Below are positions 36,867 through 46,191 of a DNA stretch of 64,000 nt, piece by piece. This stretch comes from Anoxybacterium sp963668245 (lineage in GTDB: Bacteria > Bacillota > Clostridia > Peptostreptococcales > Anaerovoracaceae). The notes beneath the pieces were generated by a model. It was not told the origin of the DNA. It saw only the letters and a program-made list of their open reading frames with translations, and ran no database searches. Every line of letters starts with the position of its first letter. Position 1 is the stretch's first letter. The DNA lies in the NCBI GenBank assembly GCA_963668245.2, contig OY764195.2, positions 1,488,001-1,552,000 on the forward strand. The letters are read 5' to 3'. The position numbers were made by a program, and so were the translations under genes.

Positions 36867-37664
36867 ATGAAAACAGCATTAACAATCGCAGGAAGTGATT
36901 CTTGTGGAGGCGCCGGAATTCAAGCAGATATCAAAACGATGACCGCTCATGGTGTTTATGCAATGAGTGCAATTACTACACTCACGGCACAAAATACAAC
37001 CGGTGTTACTGGAGTTATGGAGGTTACCCCAGAATTCTTAGAACAGCAGATTGATTGTGTTTTTACAGATATTTTTCCGGATGCAGTAAAAATAGGCATG
37101 GTAGGATCAAAAGAATTGATGACGGTAATATTGAAAAAGTTATGGTTCTACCAAGCGCATAATATCGTATTTGATCCAGTAATGAGTACTACCAGCGGCA
37201 CAAAGGTCCTTGATGATAGTGCTTTGGAAGTGATGAAGCATATAGGATTATGCAAAGGAACATTACTCACTCCAAATATTCCGGAAGCTGAAATTCTTTC
37301 GGGAGTCAAGATATTTTCGCGTAGCGACATGGTAATAGCAGCAGAAATCATTAGCAATGAATTTTCCTGTCCAGTTCTTTGTAAAGGAGGGCATGATGAA
37401 AATGGTGCCAACGACTTACTATATCAAAATGGAAGCCATATGTGGTTTTATGGAGAGCGAGTTGATCATTTGAATACCCATGGGACAGGCTGCACCTTAT
37501 CCAGTGCAATCGCATCAAACTTAGCAAGCGGAATGGGATTAGTATTATCCATTGAAAATGCCAAGGTGTATGTAACAAGAGGGTTACAATCGAGGATAAA
37601 CCTAGGTAAAGGTAATGGTCCTCTTGATCACATGTGGAATATAGGCAGGAAGGAAAGAATATGA
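36867..37664 (+). CDS. thiD: HMP/HMP-P kinase
   Basis: 265 aa from ATG 36867 with GGAGAT upstream. It phosphorylates hydroxymethylpyrimidine twice. TIAGSDSCGGAGIQADIKTM is the family start, PVMSTTSGTKVLDDSA the middle, and HGTGCTLSSAIASNLA the C-terminal anion-hole motif. The stop overlaps the thiC start in an ATGA junction. Confidence 0.95.
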   Translation: MKTALTIAGSDSCGGAGIQADIKTMTAHGVYAMSAITTLTAQNTTGVTGVMEVTPEFLEQQIDCVFTDIFPDAVKIGMVGSKELMTVILKKLWFYQAHNIVFDPVMSTTSGTKVLDDSALEVMKHIGLCKGTLLTPNIPEAEILSGVKIFSRSDMVIAAEIISNEFSCPVLCKGGHDENGANDLLYQNGSHMWFYGERVDHLNTHGTGCTLSSAIASNLASGMGLVLSIENAKVYVTRGLQSRINLGKGNGPLDHMWNIGRKERI

Positions 37665-38968
37665 TCAATCAATATGCGACACAGATGGATGCAGCGAGAA
37701 AAGGAATGGTTACGGAAGAACTAAAAATTGTTGCAAACAAAGAAAACATGGAGGTGGCAGAGCTAATGCCACTTGTAGCATCTGGAAAGGTTGTGATTTG
37801 CGCAAATAAAAATCACAAAGGCATCAATCCTGAAGGTGTTGGATCCATGTTGAAAACAAAAATCAACGTAAATTTAGGAGTTTCGAAAGATTGTAAAGAC
37901 TATGAACTTGAGATGGAAAAAGTAATGAAAGCTGTAACGATGGGAACACATGCCATTATGGACCTATCTTCTCATGGCGACACAAGACCCTTTCGGAAAA
38001 AACTTGTCTCAGAATGTCCTGTTATGATAGGAACCGTACCGGTTTATGATTCTGTGATTCATTATCAACGAGATTTAAATACATTGACCGCAAAAGATTT
38101 TATTGATGTTGTAAGATCTCATGCCGAAGATGGCGTGGATTTTTTAACGTTGCATTGTGGCATTACTCGTAAGACCATTGAACAAATCAAAAATCATAAT
38201 CGAAAAATGAATATTGTATCAAGAGGTGGCTCTCTTGTTTTTGCATGGATGTGCATGACAGGAGAAGAAAATCCTTTTTATGAGTATTATGATGAGATTC
38301 TTGAGATTTGCAGGGAGTTTGATGTGACTATATCATTAGGTGATGCTTGCAGACCAGGCTGCCTAGCAGATGCTTCTGATGTGTGTCAAATTGAAGAACT
38401 CGTTCGGCTTGGGGAACTGACAAAACGAGCATGGGATAGAGATGTTCAAGTGATGGTTGAAGGACCTGGGCACATGCCCATTGATCAGATTGCTGCAAAT
38501 ATGAAAATTCAGCAGACCGTCTGTGGAGGTGCGCCATTTTATGTATTAGGACCATTGGTTACGGATATCGCACCTGGCTACGACCATATTACTTCTGCCA
38601 TTGGGGGAGCCATTGCTGCAAGTGCAGGCGCTGCGTTTCTTTGTTATGTAACGCCGGCTGAACATTTGGCGCTTCCTACAGTAGATGATATGAAAGAAGG
38701 AATCATCGCTTCAAAGATAGCTGCTCACGCGGCAGATATTGCAAAGGGTGTAAAGGGAGCCCGTCAGATTGATGATCGGATGTCCGAAGCGAGAAAGGCA
38801 TTTGATTGGGAGACTCAATGGGAATGTGCGATTGACGGCGAAAAAGCAAAAAGAATCCGTGAAGACAGAAAACCCGAACACGAAGGCACCTGCTCTATGT
38901 GTGGAAAATTTTGTGCTGTCCGTAGCATGAACAAAGCTTTAGAAGGAGAAGTTATCGATATTCTATAG
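37661..38968 (+). CDS. thiC: phosphomethylpyrimidine synthase
   Basis: 435 aa from ATG 37661. This radical-SAM enzyme turns aminoimidazole ribotide into HMP-P. Landmarks are HAIMDLSSHGDTRPFRK, FLTLHCGITRK, VMVEGPGHMPIDQI and the C-terminal cluster motif CSMCGKFC (C-x2-C-x4-C type). It is last in the operon. With ThiD and ThiE it supplies the pyrimidine half de novo, while the thiazole half relies on ThiM salvage, as no thiG/thiH/thiS gene is present here. Confidence 0.96.
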   Translation: MINQYATQMDAARKGMVTEELKIVANKENMEVAELMPLVASGKVVICANKNHKGINPEGVGSMLKTKINVNLGVSKDCKDYELEMEKVMKAVTMGTHAIMDLSSHGDTRPFRKKLVSECPVMIGTVPVYDSVIHYQRDLNTLTAKDFIDVVRSHAEDGVDFLTLHCGITRKTIEQIKNHNRKMNIVSRGGSLVFAWMCMTGEENPFYEYYDEILEICREFDVTISLGDACRPGCLADASDVCQIEELVRLGELTKRAWDRDVQVMVEGPGHMPIDQIAANMKIQQTVCGGAPFYVLGPLVTDIAPGYDHITSAIGGAIAASAGAAFLCYVTPAEHLALPTVDDMKEGIIASKIAAHAADIAKGVKGARQIDDRMSEARKAFDWETQWECAIDGEKAKRIREDRKPEHEGTCSMCGKFCAVRSMNKALEGEVIDIL

Positions 38969-39037
38969 AAAACTTTATAGGATATTTCGCTTAAAATGAA
39001 TTGTGTTGTACTTTTAGATTCAAAGGAGGGATTTGCC

Positions 39038-39066
39038 TTGACACTAAGATAGAGCTGTGGTAGATT
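39038..39066 (+). promoter_or_regulatory. promoter of leader before amidohydrolase
   Basis: TTGACA (39038-39043), 17-bp spacer, TAGATT (39061-39066). It starts a roughly 160-base leader that ends in the terminator at 39175. Confidence 0.55.
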
Positions 39067-39174
39067 TAATTCATAAAAGCTTTATCTGATAGCAGAAGTG
39101 ATGCAGAAAAAGCACGATTCATATAGTTCGTACCCGGGAGCGATTGAAAGACATAACGGATTATGCGCTTTTAA

Positions 39175-39218
39175 TAGACCGGCACAAAGTTTTATTTGTG
39201 CTGGTCTTTTTTTATTAT
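39175..39218 (+). terminator. terminator in leader of amidohydrolase gene
   Basis: AGACCGGCACAAA pairs with TTTGTGCTGGTCT (G-T pair), followed by seven T. The hairpin ends 18 bases before the start codon, directly before the AAGGAGG site. It could terminate upstream transcripts or act as an attenuator. Confidence 0.85.
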
Positions 39219-39235
39219 GAAGGAGGTTTTGTTTG

Positions 39236-41011
39236 ATGAAAAAGAAAATTGGAATTGTTCTGGTTTTATTGTTGTCGTTGGTCATTGTAGGATGTTCAGG
39301 CAACGCGAACCAAACGGCAGATTTGGTTTTAACAAATGGATATATCTATACGGAAGACGAGAATCAAAGTTTAGCTGAAGCTGTTGCAGTAAAAGACGGA
39401 ACGATTATATTTGTAGGTACGGCTGAAGAAGTGGCGGATTTTGTGGGTGATAAAACAGAAGTTTTAGACCTAGAAGGGCGTATGGTGATGCCATCTTTTT
39501 TTGAAGGACATGGGCATGCACAAGCTGGAACAGAACTTGTTTTTTCTTGTGACATTGCGGAAGGCAAAAATTTAGAAGAGTATTTGTCCATAATTGAAGC
39601 ATTTATGAAAGAAAACCCAGATGCCACTGCAATCAAAGGAAGCGGGTGGGTTGATCCAGTATTTGGTGCCGCAGGACCGAACAAAAAAGATTTGGATGAT
39701 ATTTGTAATCGCCTTGGAATGGATATTCCAATTGCTCTTTATGATGGGGGACATCATTCTTTGTGGGTCAATAGTAAAGCATTAGAAATTGGCAATATCA
39801 CAGCAGATACCCCGAATCCATCGGCAAATAGTATTATTCAACATGATGCTGTGACAGGAGAACCTTCTGGCGTTTTGCGAGAGGGAGCAGCGGAACTTGT
39901 AATGGGTGAACTTCCTGATTATTCAGTTGAAGAGTATGAAGAAGGAATTTTGTTCTACCAGGCAATGGCAAATTCATTGGGATATACTGGTTCTTTTGAT
40001 GCATTGCTTCCGGTTGGGGGAAATGCCATCGAAGCATATAAGAATCTTGCAAAAGACGGTAAATTAACCATGAGAATTCGAGGTGCATACGCAACCGATC
40101 CAGGAGCAGATTATGGGGAACAATTAGCTAAGTTTGTTGAAGCACAACCAAATGATAATGCAGGCGATTTATTTCAGATGACAAATATTAAGTTCTTTAT
40201 GGATGGTGTCATTGAAGGCACTACCGCATATTTGGAAGAACCTTATGCAGAAGGGGCAGAACAACCAGCCGACTACCGTTCGGAGCCGTTGTGGCAGCCA
40301 GATATTTTGAATAAGGCATTTGCTGAATCGGAAAAAGCAGGATTTCAAATCCATGTCCATGCCATTGGAGATGCAGCAGTATCGGAGGCATTAGATGCAT
40401 TTGCTTATGCAGAGGAACAAAACAGCGCAGATGATTATAGAAATGGAATTACTCACGTCCAGCTTGTCAATGATCAAGATTATGAACGGTTTGAAAAGTT
40501 AGGTATTATTGCGGTGCCTAATCCATATTGGGCAGAGAAAGACGATTATTATTATGAATTACAACTTCCGTTCTTAGGTTTGGAAAGGGCAGAAAAAGAA
40601 TACCCAATCCAAAGCTTTCTGGATCATAACGTAACCATTGTATCTGCTAGTGACTTCCCAGTTACCAATCCACCAGATCCATTGCAGGCTATCGAATTGG
40701 GTGTGACAAGAACAACGCCAGATGTACTTCTTCCATATGTCGCGGCAAACCCAGAAGATCCAAAATATAAAGAGCCATTGTGGCCTGAAGAAAAAGCAAG
40801 TCTAGAGGATATGATTGAAAGTACAACGTATAATGGAGCGTACGCATATTTTCTTGAGGATGTTTGCGGATCTATTGTAGTAGGAAAATCTGCAGATTTA
40901 GTGATACTTGATCAGAATTTATTTGAAATCAATTCATCAGAAATCAGCAAATCCAAAGTTCTACTTACGATGTTTGAAGGGGAGAAAGTCTATCAGGACG
41001 ATTCTTTTTAA
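39236..41011 (+). CDS. amidohydrolase (YtcJ-like) lipoprotein
   Basis: 591 aa from ATG 39236 behind AAGGAGG. The lipoprotein signal IGIVLVLLLSLVIVGCSG places the enzyme on the outer face of the membrane, which is unusual for the family. The catalytic amidohydrolase_3 fold follows: GRMVMPSFFEGHGHAQAG (HxH metal site), MDGVIEGTTAYL, IHVHAIGDAAV, THVQLV and SASDFPVTNPP (final Asp). It hydrolyses an unknown amide or imide. It is preceded by an attenuator-like leader and followed by a terminator at 41047. Confidence 0.85.
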   Translation: MKKKIGIVLVLLLSLVIVGCSGNANQTADLVLTNGYIYTEDENQSLAEAVAVKDGTIIFVGTAEEVADFVGDKTEVLDLEGRMVMPSFFEGHGHAQAGTELVFSCDIAEGKNLEEYLSIIEAFMKENPDATAIKGSGWVDPVFGAAGPNKKDLDDICNRLGMDIPIALYDGGHHSLWVNSKALEIGNITADTPNPSANSIIQHDAVTGEPSGVLREGAAELVMGELPDYSVEEYEEGILFYQAMANSLGYTGSFDALLPVGGNAIEAYKNLAKDGKLTMRIRGAYATDPGADYGEQLAKFVEAQPNDNAGDLFQMTNIKFFMDGVIEGTTAYLEEPYAEGAEQPADYRSEPLWQPDILNKAFAESEKAGFQIHVHAIGDAAVSEALDAFAYAEEQNSADDYRNGITHVQLVNDQDYERFEKLGIIAVPNPYWAEKDDYYYELQLPFLGLERAEKEYPIQSFLDHNVTIVSASDFPVTNPPDPLQAIELGVTRTTPDVLLPYVAANPEDPKYKEPLWPEEKASLEDMIESTTYNGAYAYFLEDVCGSIVVGKSADLVILDQNLFEINSSEISKSKVLLTMFEGEKVYQDDSF

Positions 41012-41046
41012 AAAATTTAAGTGAATACTGAAACCATAACTATCTG

Positions 41047-41081
41047 AGAAAACTGCCGAGTAGATTTGCTTGGCAGTTTTC
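41047..41081 (+). terminator. terminator after amidohydrolase gene
   Basis: AAAACTGCC pairs with GGCAGTTTT around a 14-base loop. Confidence 0.7.
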
Positions 41082-41179
41082 ATACATATAAAACATCTCA
41101 CATAAAAATAGATGAGAATACAATCGGAATCAAGTATAATGGATGCAAAAAGAAATAAGGAATCTTTGAGGTGATGGGA

Positions 41180-43330
41180 TTGAAACGGATCAGTTCAAAA
41201 ATAATGGGAATTATTATTGGTTGCTGTGTCTTTACGGCTTTTCTAGTGGGTGGGTTCAGCTTGTATCAGGGATCAAAATATGTAAAAGCAGAAGCAAATA
41301 GTAAATTAACCTATATTTCCAGAAGCTATGCCAATGAATTTAGTCAGACATTTGAGCGCACAGAAAGCCAAGTGAATTCAATTTATGATATTATTTTAGC
41401 GACTTTTGACACAGAACAATTCAAAGAAAATCCAGATTATCTTGAAGGGTATTTAAATACTTTCGAACCGATTATGAGTCGATTTGCAAATGGAAATGAG
41501 ACCATGCTTGGCATCTACTTCACACTAAATCCTGCTGTAACAGGAAAAGCCTATGAAATTTGGTATGAAGATTTGTCTGGAAATGGAGAATTCCATAAAG
41601 TTACACCAGAGACGGTATCGACTTACGCACCTGAACATGCAGAAGGATGGGCCGTTTATCCGAATACACCAGAATTTTTGGATCCAAATAATCAAGCTAT
41701 GGAGTACCTATATCGGACAATGGATGAAAAAAAACCAATGTGGTATGAGCCCTATGAAGAGCTGGGATTGGATGTTACTGCTATTTCTTATGTGATGCCT
41801 ATTATTATTGACGACATGGTTATTGGTGTCGTAGGAATGGACTTGAATTTTGAAACCATAAGAAATACCATTGATGATATGGTGATTTATCCAGATGGAT
41901 ATGCTTTTTTGTTGAACGAAGCCGGAAGCGTCATTGTGGAACCTGATTTTCAAGAAATCGGATTTCTAAAAGCTATAAACGACGGAGATGATTCTGGGAT
42001 GAAGGAAAAAATCCTGGAAGATTCTTATGGAAGCATTACGTATACCCATCAAAAGACAATGGAAATGATTAGTTACAGTAAGCTTACCAATGGTTGGATT
42101 CTAGTTTTATCTGCTCCCTATCAGGAAGTCTTTCAACCAGTTGAGAACCTAAGTGTTATTATCGTTGGTTTGACTTTAATTGGGATAGCAATATCCATTG
42201 CTGTGGCGTATGCTTTTGCACGAAGAGTATCCGTAACGATGGATCAAGCCGCAGAACAACTACGATATATTGAAATTGGTGATTTCACCCAGGAGATACC
42301 AATAGAATTATTAAAAGGGGAAGATGATCTTGGCGCATTCATCAAATCCGTTCATACCCTCAAAACGGTAATTCGTGATCTAATTAAAAATATGGAAACA
42401 AATGATCGGGGCTCTTTTGCTGATGATGCACTACTCATAAGTGCAGTGCAAAAAACCCAGAAGGCATCTAACCATGCGGTCTTTGCCATAGAACAAATCT
42501 CTATAGAGCGATTTGAAAACGCAGAAACTCTAAAAGAATCTTTACAACAACTTGAGGAATTTAATTGCAAACTACAAAATATGGTCAATGAGGAAGTTCA
42601 GAAAAACAGACAAAAAGATGCAGTTGTGATTTATCAATCACGTCTTGCTAAAATGGGCGAGATGATCGGCAATATTACGCATCAGTGGCGGCAACCTTTA
42701 AATTCTATCAGCATCATTCTGTCTGAGCTGAAGGATTCTTTTTCTTATGGTGAACTGGATGAACAGTACTTAGAAGAATCTGTGAGAAAAGCCAAACAAA
42801 TCATTGGAAAGATGTCAAATACCATTGATGATTTTATGAATTATTTGAGCCCGTCAAAAGAAGAAATACCGTTTTCAGTAAAAAAATCGACGGAATTTAT
42901 TTTGGAATTGATGGAAGAAACGCTTCAAGCAAATGGAATTCATGTGAAAACTAATATCCCTGAATCTGCTTTTGTGATTGGATATGAAAACGAGTTCTCG
43001 CAAGTAGTATCCAATATTGTGAATAATGGAAAAGAAGCACTAGAAGAATCAGGTCTCTTGCAAAAAAATATTTGGATTGATACAGAATGTTCTTCTGACA
43101 TTTTGACTCTAAAAATATGCAACAACGGAAATCCGATCAAGAGTGAGGTGCTGGAAAAAATGTTTACACCCTACTTTACAACAAAAACGCTTGGAAAAGG
43201 AACAGGCATTGGATTGTACATGTCAAAAATTATGATTGAAGATCATATGGGCGGGACCATCCATTTCGAAAATTTGAATGATGGCGTTTGTTGCGTGTTG
43301 ACACTTCCTCTCTATCAGACCGAAGCATAA
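41180..43330 (+). CDS. Cache-domain sensor histidine kinase
   Basis: 716 aa from TTG 41180, seven bases after GAGGTG; GTG 41171 and ATG 41174 overlap that site. The N-terminal membrane helix IIIGCCVFTAFLVGGFSLY is followed by a large outer double-Cache domain (WYEDLSGNGEFHKVTPE ... ISYVMPIIIDDMVIGVVGMD), a second helix about 325-347, and a HAMP-like segment. The HisKA domain has H501 in NITHQWRQPLNSISI, and the ATPase domain reads GKGTGIGLYMSK. Cache domains bind small molecules such as amino or organic acids. The response regulator gene follows 22 bases later. Confidence 0.9.
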   Translation: MKRISSKIMGIIIGCCVFTAFLVGGFSLYQGSKYVKAEANSKLTYISRSYANEFSQTFERTESQVNSIYDIILATFDTEQFKENPDYLEGYLNTFEPIMSRFANGNETMLGIYFTLNPAVTGKAYEIWYEDLSGNGEFHKVTPETVSTYAPEHAEGWAVYPNTPEFLDPNNQAMEYLYRTMDEKKPMWYEPYEELGLDVTAISYVMPIIIDDMVIGVVGMDLNFETIRNTIDDMVIYPDGYAFLLNEAGSVIVEPDFQEIGFLKAINDGDDSGMKEKILEDSYGSITYTHQKTMEMISYSKLTNGWILVLSAPYQEVFQPVENLSVIIVGLTLIGIAISIAVAYAFARRVSVTMDQAAEQLRYIEIGDFTQEIPIELLKGEDDLGAFIKSVHTLKTVIRDLIKNMETNDRGSFADDALLISAVQKTQKASNHAVFAIEQISIERFENAETLKESLQQLEEFNCKLQNMVNEEVQKNRQKDAVVIYQSRLAKMGEMIGNITHQWRQPLNSISIILSELKDSFSYGELDEQYLEESVRKAKQIIGKMSNTIDDFMNYLSPSKEEIPFSVKKSTEFILELMEETLQANGIHVKTNIPESAFVIGYENEFSQVVSNIVNNGKEALEESGLLQKNIWIDTECSSDILTLKICNNGNPIKSEVLEKMFTPYFTTKTLGKGTGIGLYMSKIMIEDHMGGTIHFENLNDGVCCVLTLPLYQTEA

Positions 43331-43352
43331 ATAATCACTAGGAGGTGAGATT

Positions 43353-44108
43353 GTGGATACCAATGGCGGTGATAAATATAATTTGAGACTATTATACGTT
43401 GAGGATGAGCAGGATACCATGGAACCGATGCTTCGTTTTTTAAAGCGACGATTTCGGAAAGTAATTCCAGCTAAAAACGGACAAGAAGGGTTGCAACGAT
43501 TTTTAGAGTATAAGCCAGATTTAATCATTACCGACTTATTGCTTCCTGACCTAAGCGGAATGGAGCTGATTGAAAAAATCCGAAAAAACGGATATCAAAA
43601 TCCAATTGTGGTAACATCGGCACTAAAGGATGCTTCGTCAATTGTGAAGACGGTTGATATTGGAATTAGCAAATATATTATTAAACCAATTGATTTGGAA
43701 GAATTGGACGTTGCACTAAAACGATTTGCTACACTTGTATTGCCGGAAACACCACTACATACTACATTTTATAGTGGTGATTGGAAATTACATGAAGCCA
43801 ATATGAAACGACAGTTTTCTGCAATCGTAAAAAAGTATTCAGGGAAAGGTCCTGCTGATGTAAAAATTTTTCTCCATGATGACCAAATTGAAGTAGCCTT
43901 GGTTCAGTTCTACACCGCATATGAGCAAACTTTGCTTCAAGAAGAAAAAAACATAAGCCTTGTGGAGCATAATAGACAAGTTTTCTATAAAATGATACGA
44001 GTTGAATTGGAAGACGTCGTATCAGAAGAACTGGGACTACCCCTTCATATTTCCAATATTTCAATTGATTCAACGTCAGAAATAACAGCAATTCACTTCA
44101 GAAAATAG
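43353..44108 (+). CDS. response regulator with MpsC/DUF2294 output domain
   Basis: 251 aa, GTG 43353 seven bases after GGAGG. The receiver (1-125) has E13-D14 (VEDE), D61 in IITDLLLPDLSG and K in YIIKPID. The C-terminal 110 residues (FSAIVKKYSGKGPADVKIFL ... EHNRQVFYKMIRVELEDVVS) match the DUF2294/MpsC family, known from the MpsABC bicarbonate/CO2-supply system. No DNA-binding, GGDEF or HD output is seen. It pairs with the Cache kinase. The role of the MpsC part as a regulator output is inference. Confidence 0.78.
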   Translation: MDTNGGDKYNLRLLYVEDEQDTMEPMLRFLKRRFRKVIPAKNGQEGLQRFLEYKPDLIITDLLLPDLSGMELIEKIRKNGYQNPIVVTSALKDASSIVKTVDIGISKYIIKPIDLEELDVALKRFATLVLPETPLHTTFYSGDWKLHEANMKRQFSAIVKKYSGKGPADVKIFLHDDQIEVALVQFYTAYEQTLLQEEKNISLVEHNRQVFYKMIRVELEDVVSEELGLPLHISNISIDSTSEITAIHFRK

Positions 44109-44115
44109 TCATGCA

Positions 44116-44153
44116 AAACCTCCTACATATCATTTGTAGGAGGTTTTTTATTG
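44116..44153 (+). terminator. terminator after two-component pair
   Basis: AAACCTCCTACA pairs with TGTAGGAGGTTT, followed by a T run. Confidence 0.88.
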
Positions 44154-44169
44154 AAAGAATAAAAAGGGG

Positions 44170-44208
44170 AAAAGTAAACACGTTTGTAAAATAAACGTGT
44201 TTACTTTT
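44170..44208. promoter_or_regulatory. perfect 16-bp-arm palindrome before transporter operon
   Basis: AAAAGTAAACACGTTT (44170-44185) and its exact reverse complement (44193-44208) surround a 7-base centre. The core is TAAACACG...CGTGTTTA. It lies 120 bases before the MFS gene. A strong terminator already sits at 44116, so an operator is more likely than another terminator. No regulator gene is in the operon. Confidence 0.6.
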
Positions 44209-44329
44209 TGGGTCGCATTTATTATAATGATATTGTCCAAAATTTATCAATATATGAAAAGATCAAAAAATATAATGATTATGACGAATCATTATTTAAA
44301 ATCATTACAGATGGGAGGATGAAAGAACT

Positions 44330-45484
44330 TTGAATGTGGGCAAATTGAATGTTGTTCTTTATCTTATATTTGTAGCAATGGGAAGCTTTTATGCGGCAAA
44401 TCAGTTGTTGGTCAACAATATAGCGCGATCATTTCATGCTAGTGATAACAAAATGGCCATTCTAGTGAGTGCTTTGTATGCAGGGCCTATGCTAATGGTT
44501 TTAGTCTTTGGCGAATTATCTGATCGGGTAGGGCGCAAAAAAATAGCAATCCTAGCTTTATTGATAGTCTGTTTTGGTTCATCTGCTATTATGCTATCTT
44601 CCCATTTTTATATCACAGCGATGGGATTCTTAATGTACGGTATAGGGATTGGCGGAACAGAATGTGTGATGATTGCAATGACCGCTGATATTAATCAAGA
44701 TAAAGCTGGTCAAAAATTGCAATTAAATCAAGCATTGTTCAGTGTAGGGGCTATGGTGTCTCCGATTCTTGTTCATGTCGCATTAGGGATGGAAAAATAT
44801 CGTCTTGCTTATGGTTTTATCCTGTTGATTTGCATCATAACGATTTTGTATTTTATAAAATTTCCCCAATCTCAACTCAGTAATGAAACAAGACTATTTG
44901 AAGATTTGAGAAATGAGAAGTTACATGTATTTCATCTTCTGCGTAGCCCGTGGATGCTGTTATATATGGCAATCATCGTGATTATGACTGCAAGTGAGAG
45001 CGCACTTACATATTGGGCTAGTGTATATTTTGAGTTTCTTGAGGTACCACAACTTGGGGCTATGGCACTTTCTATATATTGGTGTGCTAGCATTGGTGGG
45101 AGATTGCTATGCAGTAGAATTTCAAAAGTTGAAAAGGTTTTGATACCATGTTTGTCTAGTGCAACGATAGGCTTGATTTGGATTATCCTCATCCCAGAAG
45201 CACAATGGAAGCTTTTAGGATTTTTCATTGTTGGTGCTGCATTTGCGCCCTTATATCCCTCATTGGGTTTTCTCGCTAGCAAAGTTTTTCCAGGCCGCAC
45301 TGGAGCAGCTTTTTCGTTGATTACATTTTCATCCAATTTGGGGGGAGTTTTGTTTCAACCGATGATGGGTGTGGCATCCAATAAGATATTTATCGTGAAC
45401 GTGTATATTGGAATTACATTTTTATGTGGATTTTTGTCTCTTGTGGTATTTGCCACAAGAAGACTAAATCATATATCAAGATAA
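44330..45484 (+). CDS. MFS transporter
   Basis: 384 aa with about twelve hydrophobic segments. The loop 2-3 motif FGELSDRVGRKKIAILALL is the major-facilitator signature. TTG 44330 is 11 bases after GGGAGG, and GTG 44336 is an alternative start. It is first in the operon with the ECF transporter and nucleoside enzymes, with a 24-base gap to the S component. It may carry a nucleoside or base, but the substrate is not readable from the sequence. Confidence 0.85.
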   Translation: MNVGKLNVVLYLIFVAMGSFYAANQLLVNNIARSFHASDNKMAILVSALYAGPMLMVLVFGELSDRVGRKKIAILALLIVCFGSSAIMLSSHFYITAMGFLMYGIGIGGTECVMIAMTADINQDKAGQKLQLNQALFSVGAMVSPILVHVALGMEKYRLAYGFILLICIITILYFIKFPQSQLSNETRLFEDLRNEKLHVFHLLRSPWMLLYMAIIVIMTASESALTYWASVYFEFLEVPQLGAMALSIYWCASIGGRLLCSRISKVEKVLIPCLSSATIGLIWIILIPEAQWKLLGFFIVGAAFAPLYPSLGFLASKVFPGRTGAAFSLITFSSNLGGVLFQPMMGVASNKIFIVNVYIGITFLCGFLSLVVFATRRLNHISR

Positions 45485-45508
45485 AGTAAAAATATTAGGA
45501 GGATTAAC

Positions 45509-46120
45509 ATGACTGAAAAAAAACAATACTCAATCAAAACTGATTTTACGCTTCTTGCACTTCTCATTATTCCTATTGCAGTTGCGGTAAACTTCGTTGG
45601 TGGTCAATTGGCGAGTTTATTGAAGCTGCCTTTCTACCTTGACGCTATTGGAACTATCTTTGGTGCTATGCTATGTGGCCCTTGGGTAGGAGCAACAATC
45701 GGACTGGCAACAAATGTGGTAACTGGTATTGCCAATCCTGTGAATCTAGCATTCATACCAGTTAATGTTGCAGTGGGACTTGTGACTGGTTTCTTATCCC
45801 GTAAGAACATGTTTAGCAACTGGGGAAAGTGGTTTGTGTCTATGATTTTGATGTCTTTAACTTCTATTATCGTAGCAGCACCAATTGTAGTTTACGTTTA
45901 TGGAGGCGTTACAGGAGATGGCGCTTCACTAGCTACAGCAATGCTTATGGCGACTGGGACAAACATATGGGTATCTGTAATTGGAAGCAACGGATTGTTT
46001 AATGTAGTTGATCGAATTATCTCATACTTTATTTCATTCTTTGTAATAAGAGTTATTCCAGAACGAAATCTAATTAAGTTTGGATGTGGTGAAAACTTTA
46101 TAAAGGAAAAATCAAAATAA
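45509..46120 (+). CDS. ECF transporter substrate-binding (S) component
   Basis: 203 aa with five to six membrane segments. The family-like segment LDAIGTIFGAMLCGPWVGATIG is present, followed by NLAFIPVNVAVGLVTGFLSRK. The S subunit binds the vitamin or nucleoside and docks with EcfT. The sequence and context (nucleoside phosphorylase and TudS-related gene downstream) resemble the C. difficile CD3073-type S component. A terminator hairpin (46132-46177) separates it from ecfT. Confidence 0.85.
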   Translation: MTEKKQYSIKTDFTLLALLIIPIAVAVNFVGGQLASLLKLPFYLDAIGTIFGAMLCGPWVGATIGLATNVVTGIANPVNLAFIPVNVAVGLVTGFLSRKNMFSNWGKWFVSMILMSLTSIIVAAPIVVYVYGGVTGDGASLATAMLMATGTNIWVSVIGSNGLFNVVDRIISYFISFFVIRVIPERNLIKFGCGENFIKEKSK

Positions 46121-46131
46121 TAATTTAATCT

Positions 46132-46177
46132 GGGTGTATCAAAATCAGACTTTTGTTTCTTTTGATACACCCTTTTT
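46132..46177 (+). terminator. intra-operon terminator between S and T genes
   Basis: GGGTGTATCAAAA (46132-46144) pairs exactly with TTTTGATACACCC (46160-46172), followed by five T. It should give excess S subunit over T and A subunits. Confidence 0.82.
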
Positions 46178-46191
46178 GGAGTGTGAATACC

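Noticed and set aside
39100..39235. Known riboswitch class (c-di-GMP, glycine, guanidine, ZTP or T-box) in the amidohydrolase leader
   Set aside because: None of the conserved cores of these classes could be matched; only the attenuator-like layout is supported.
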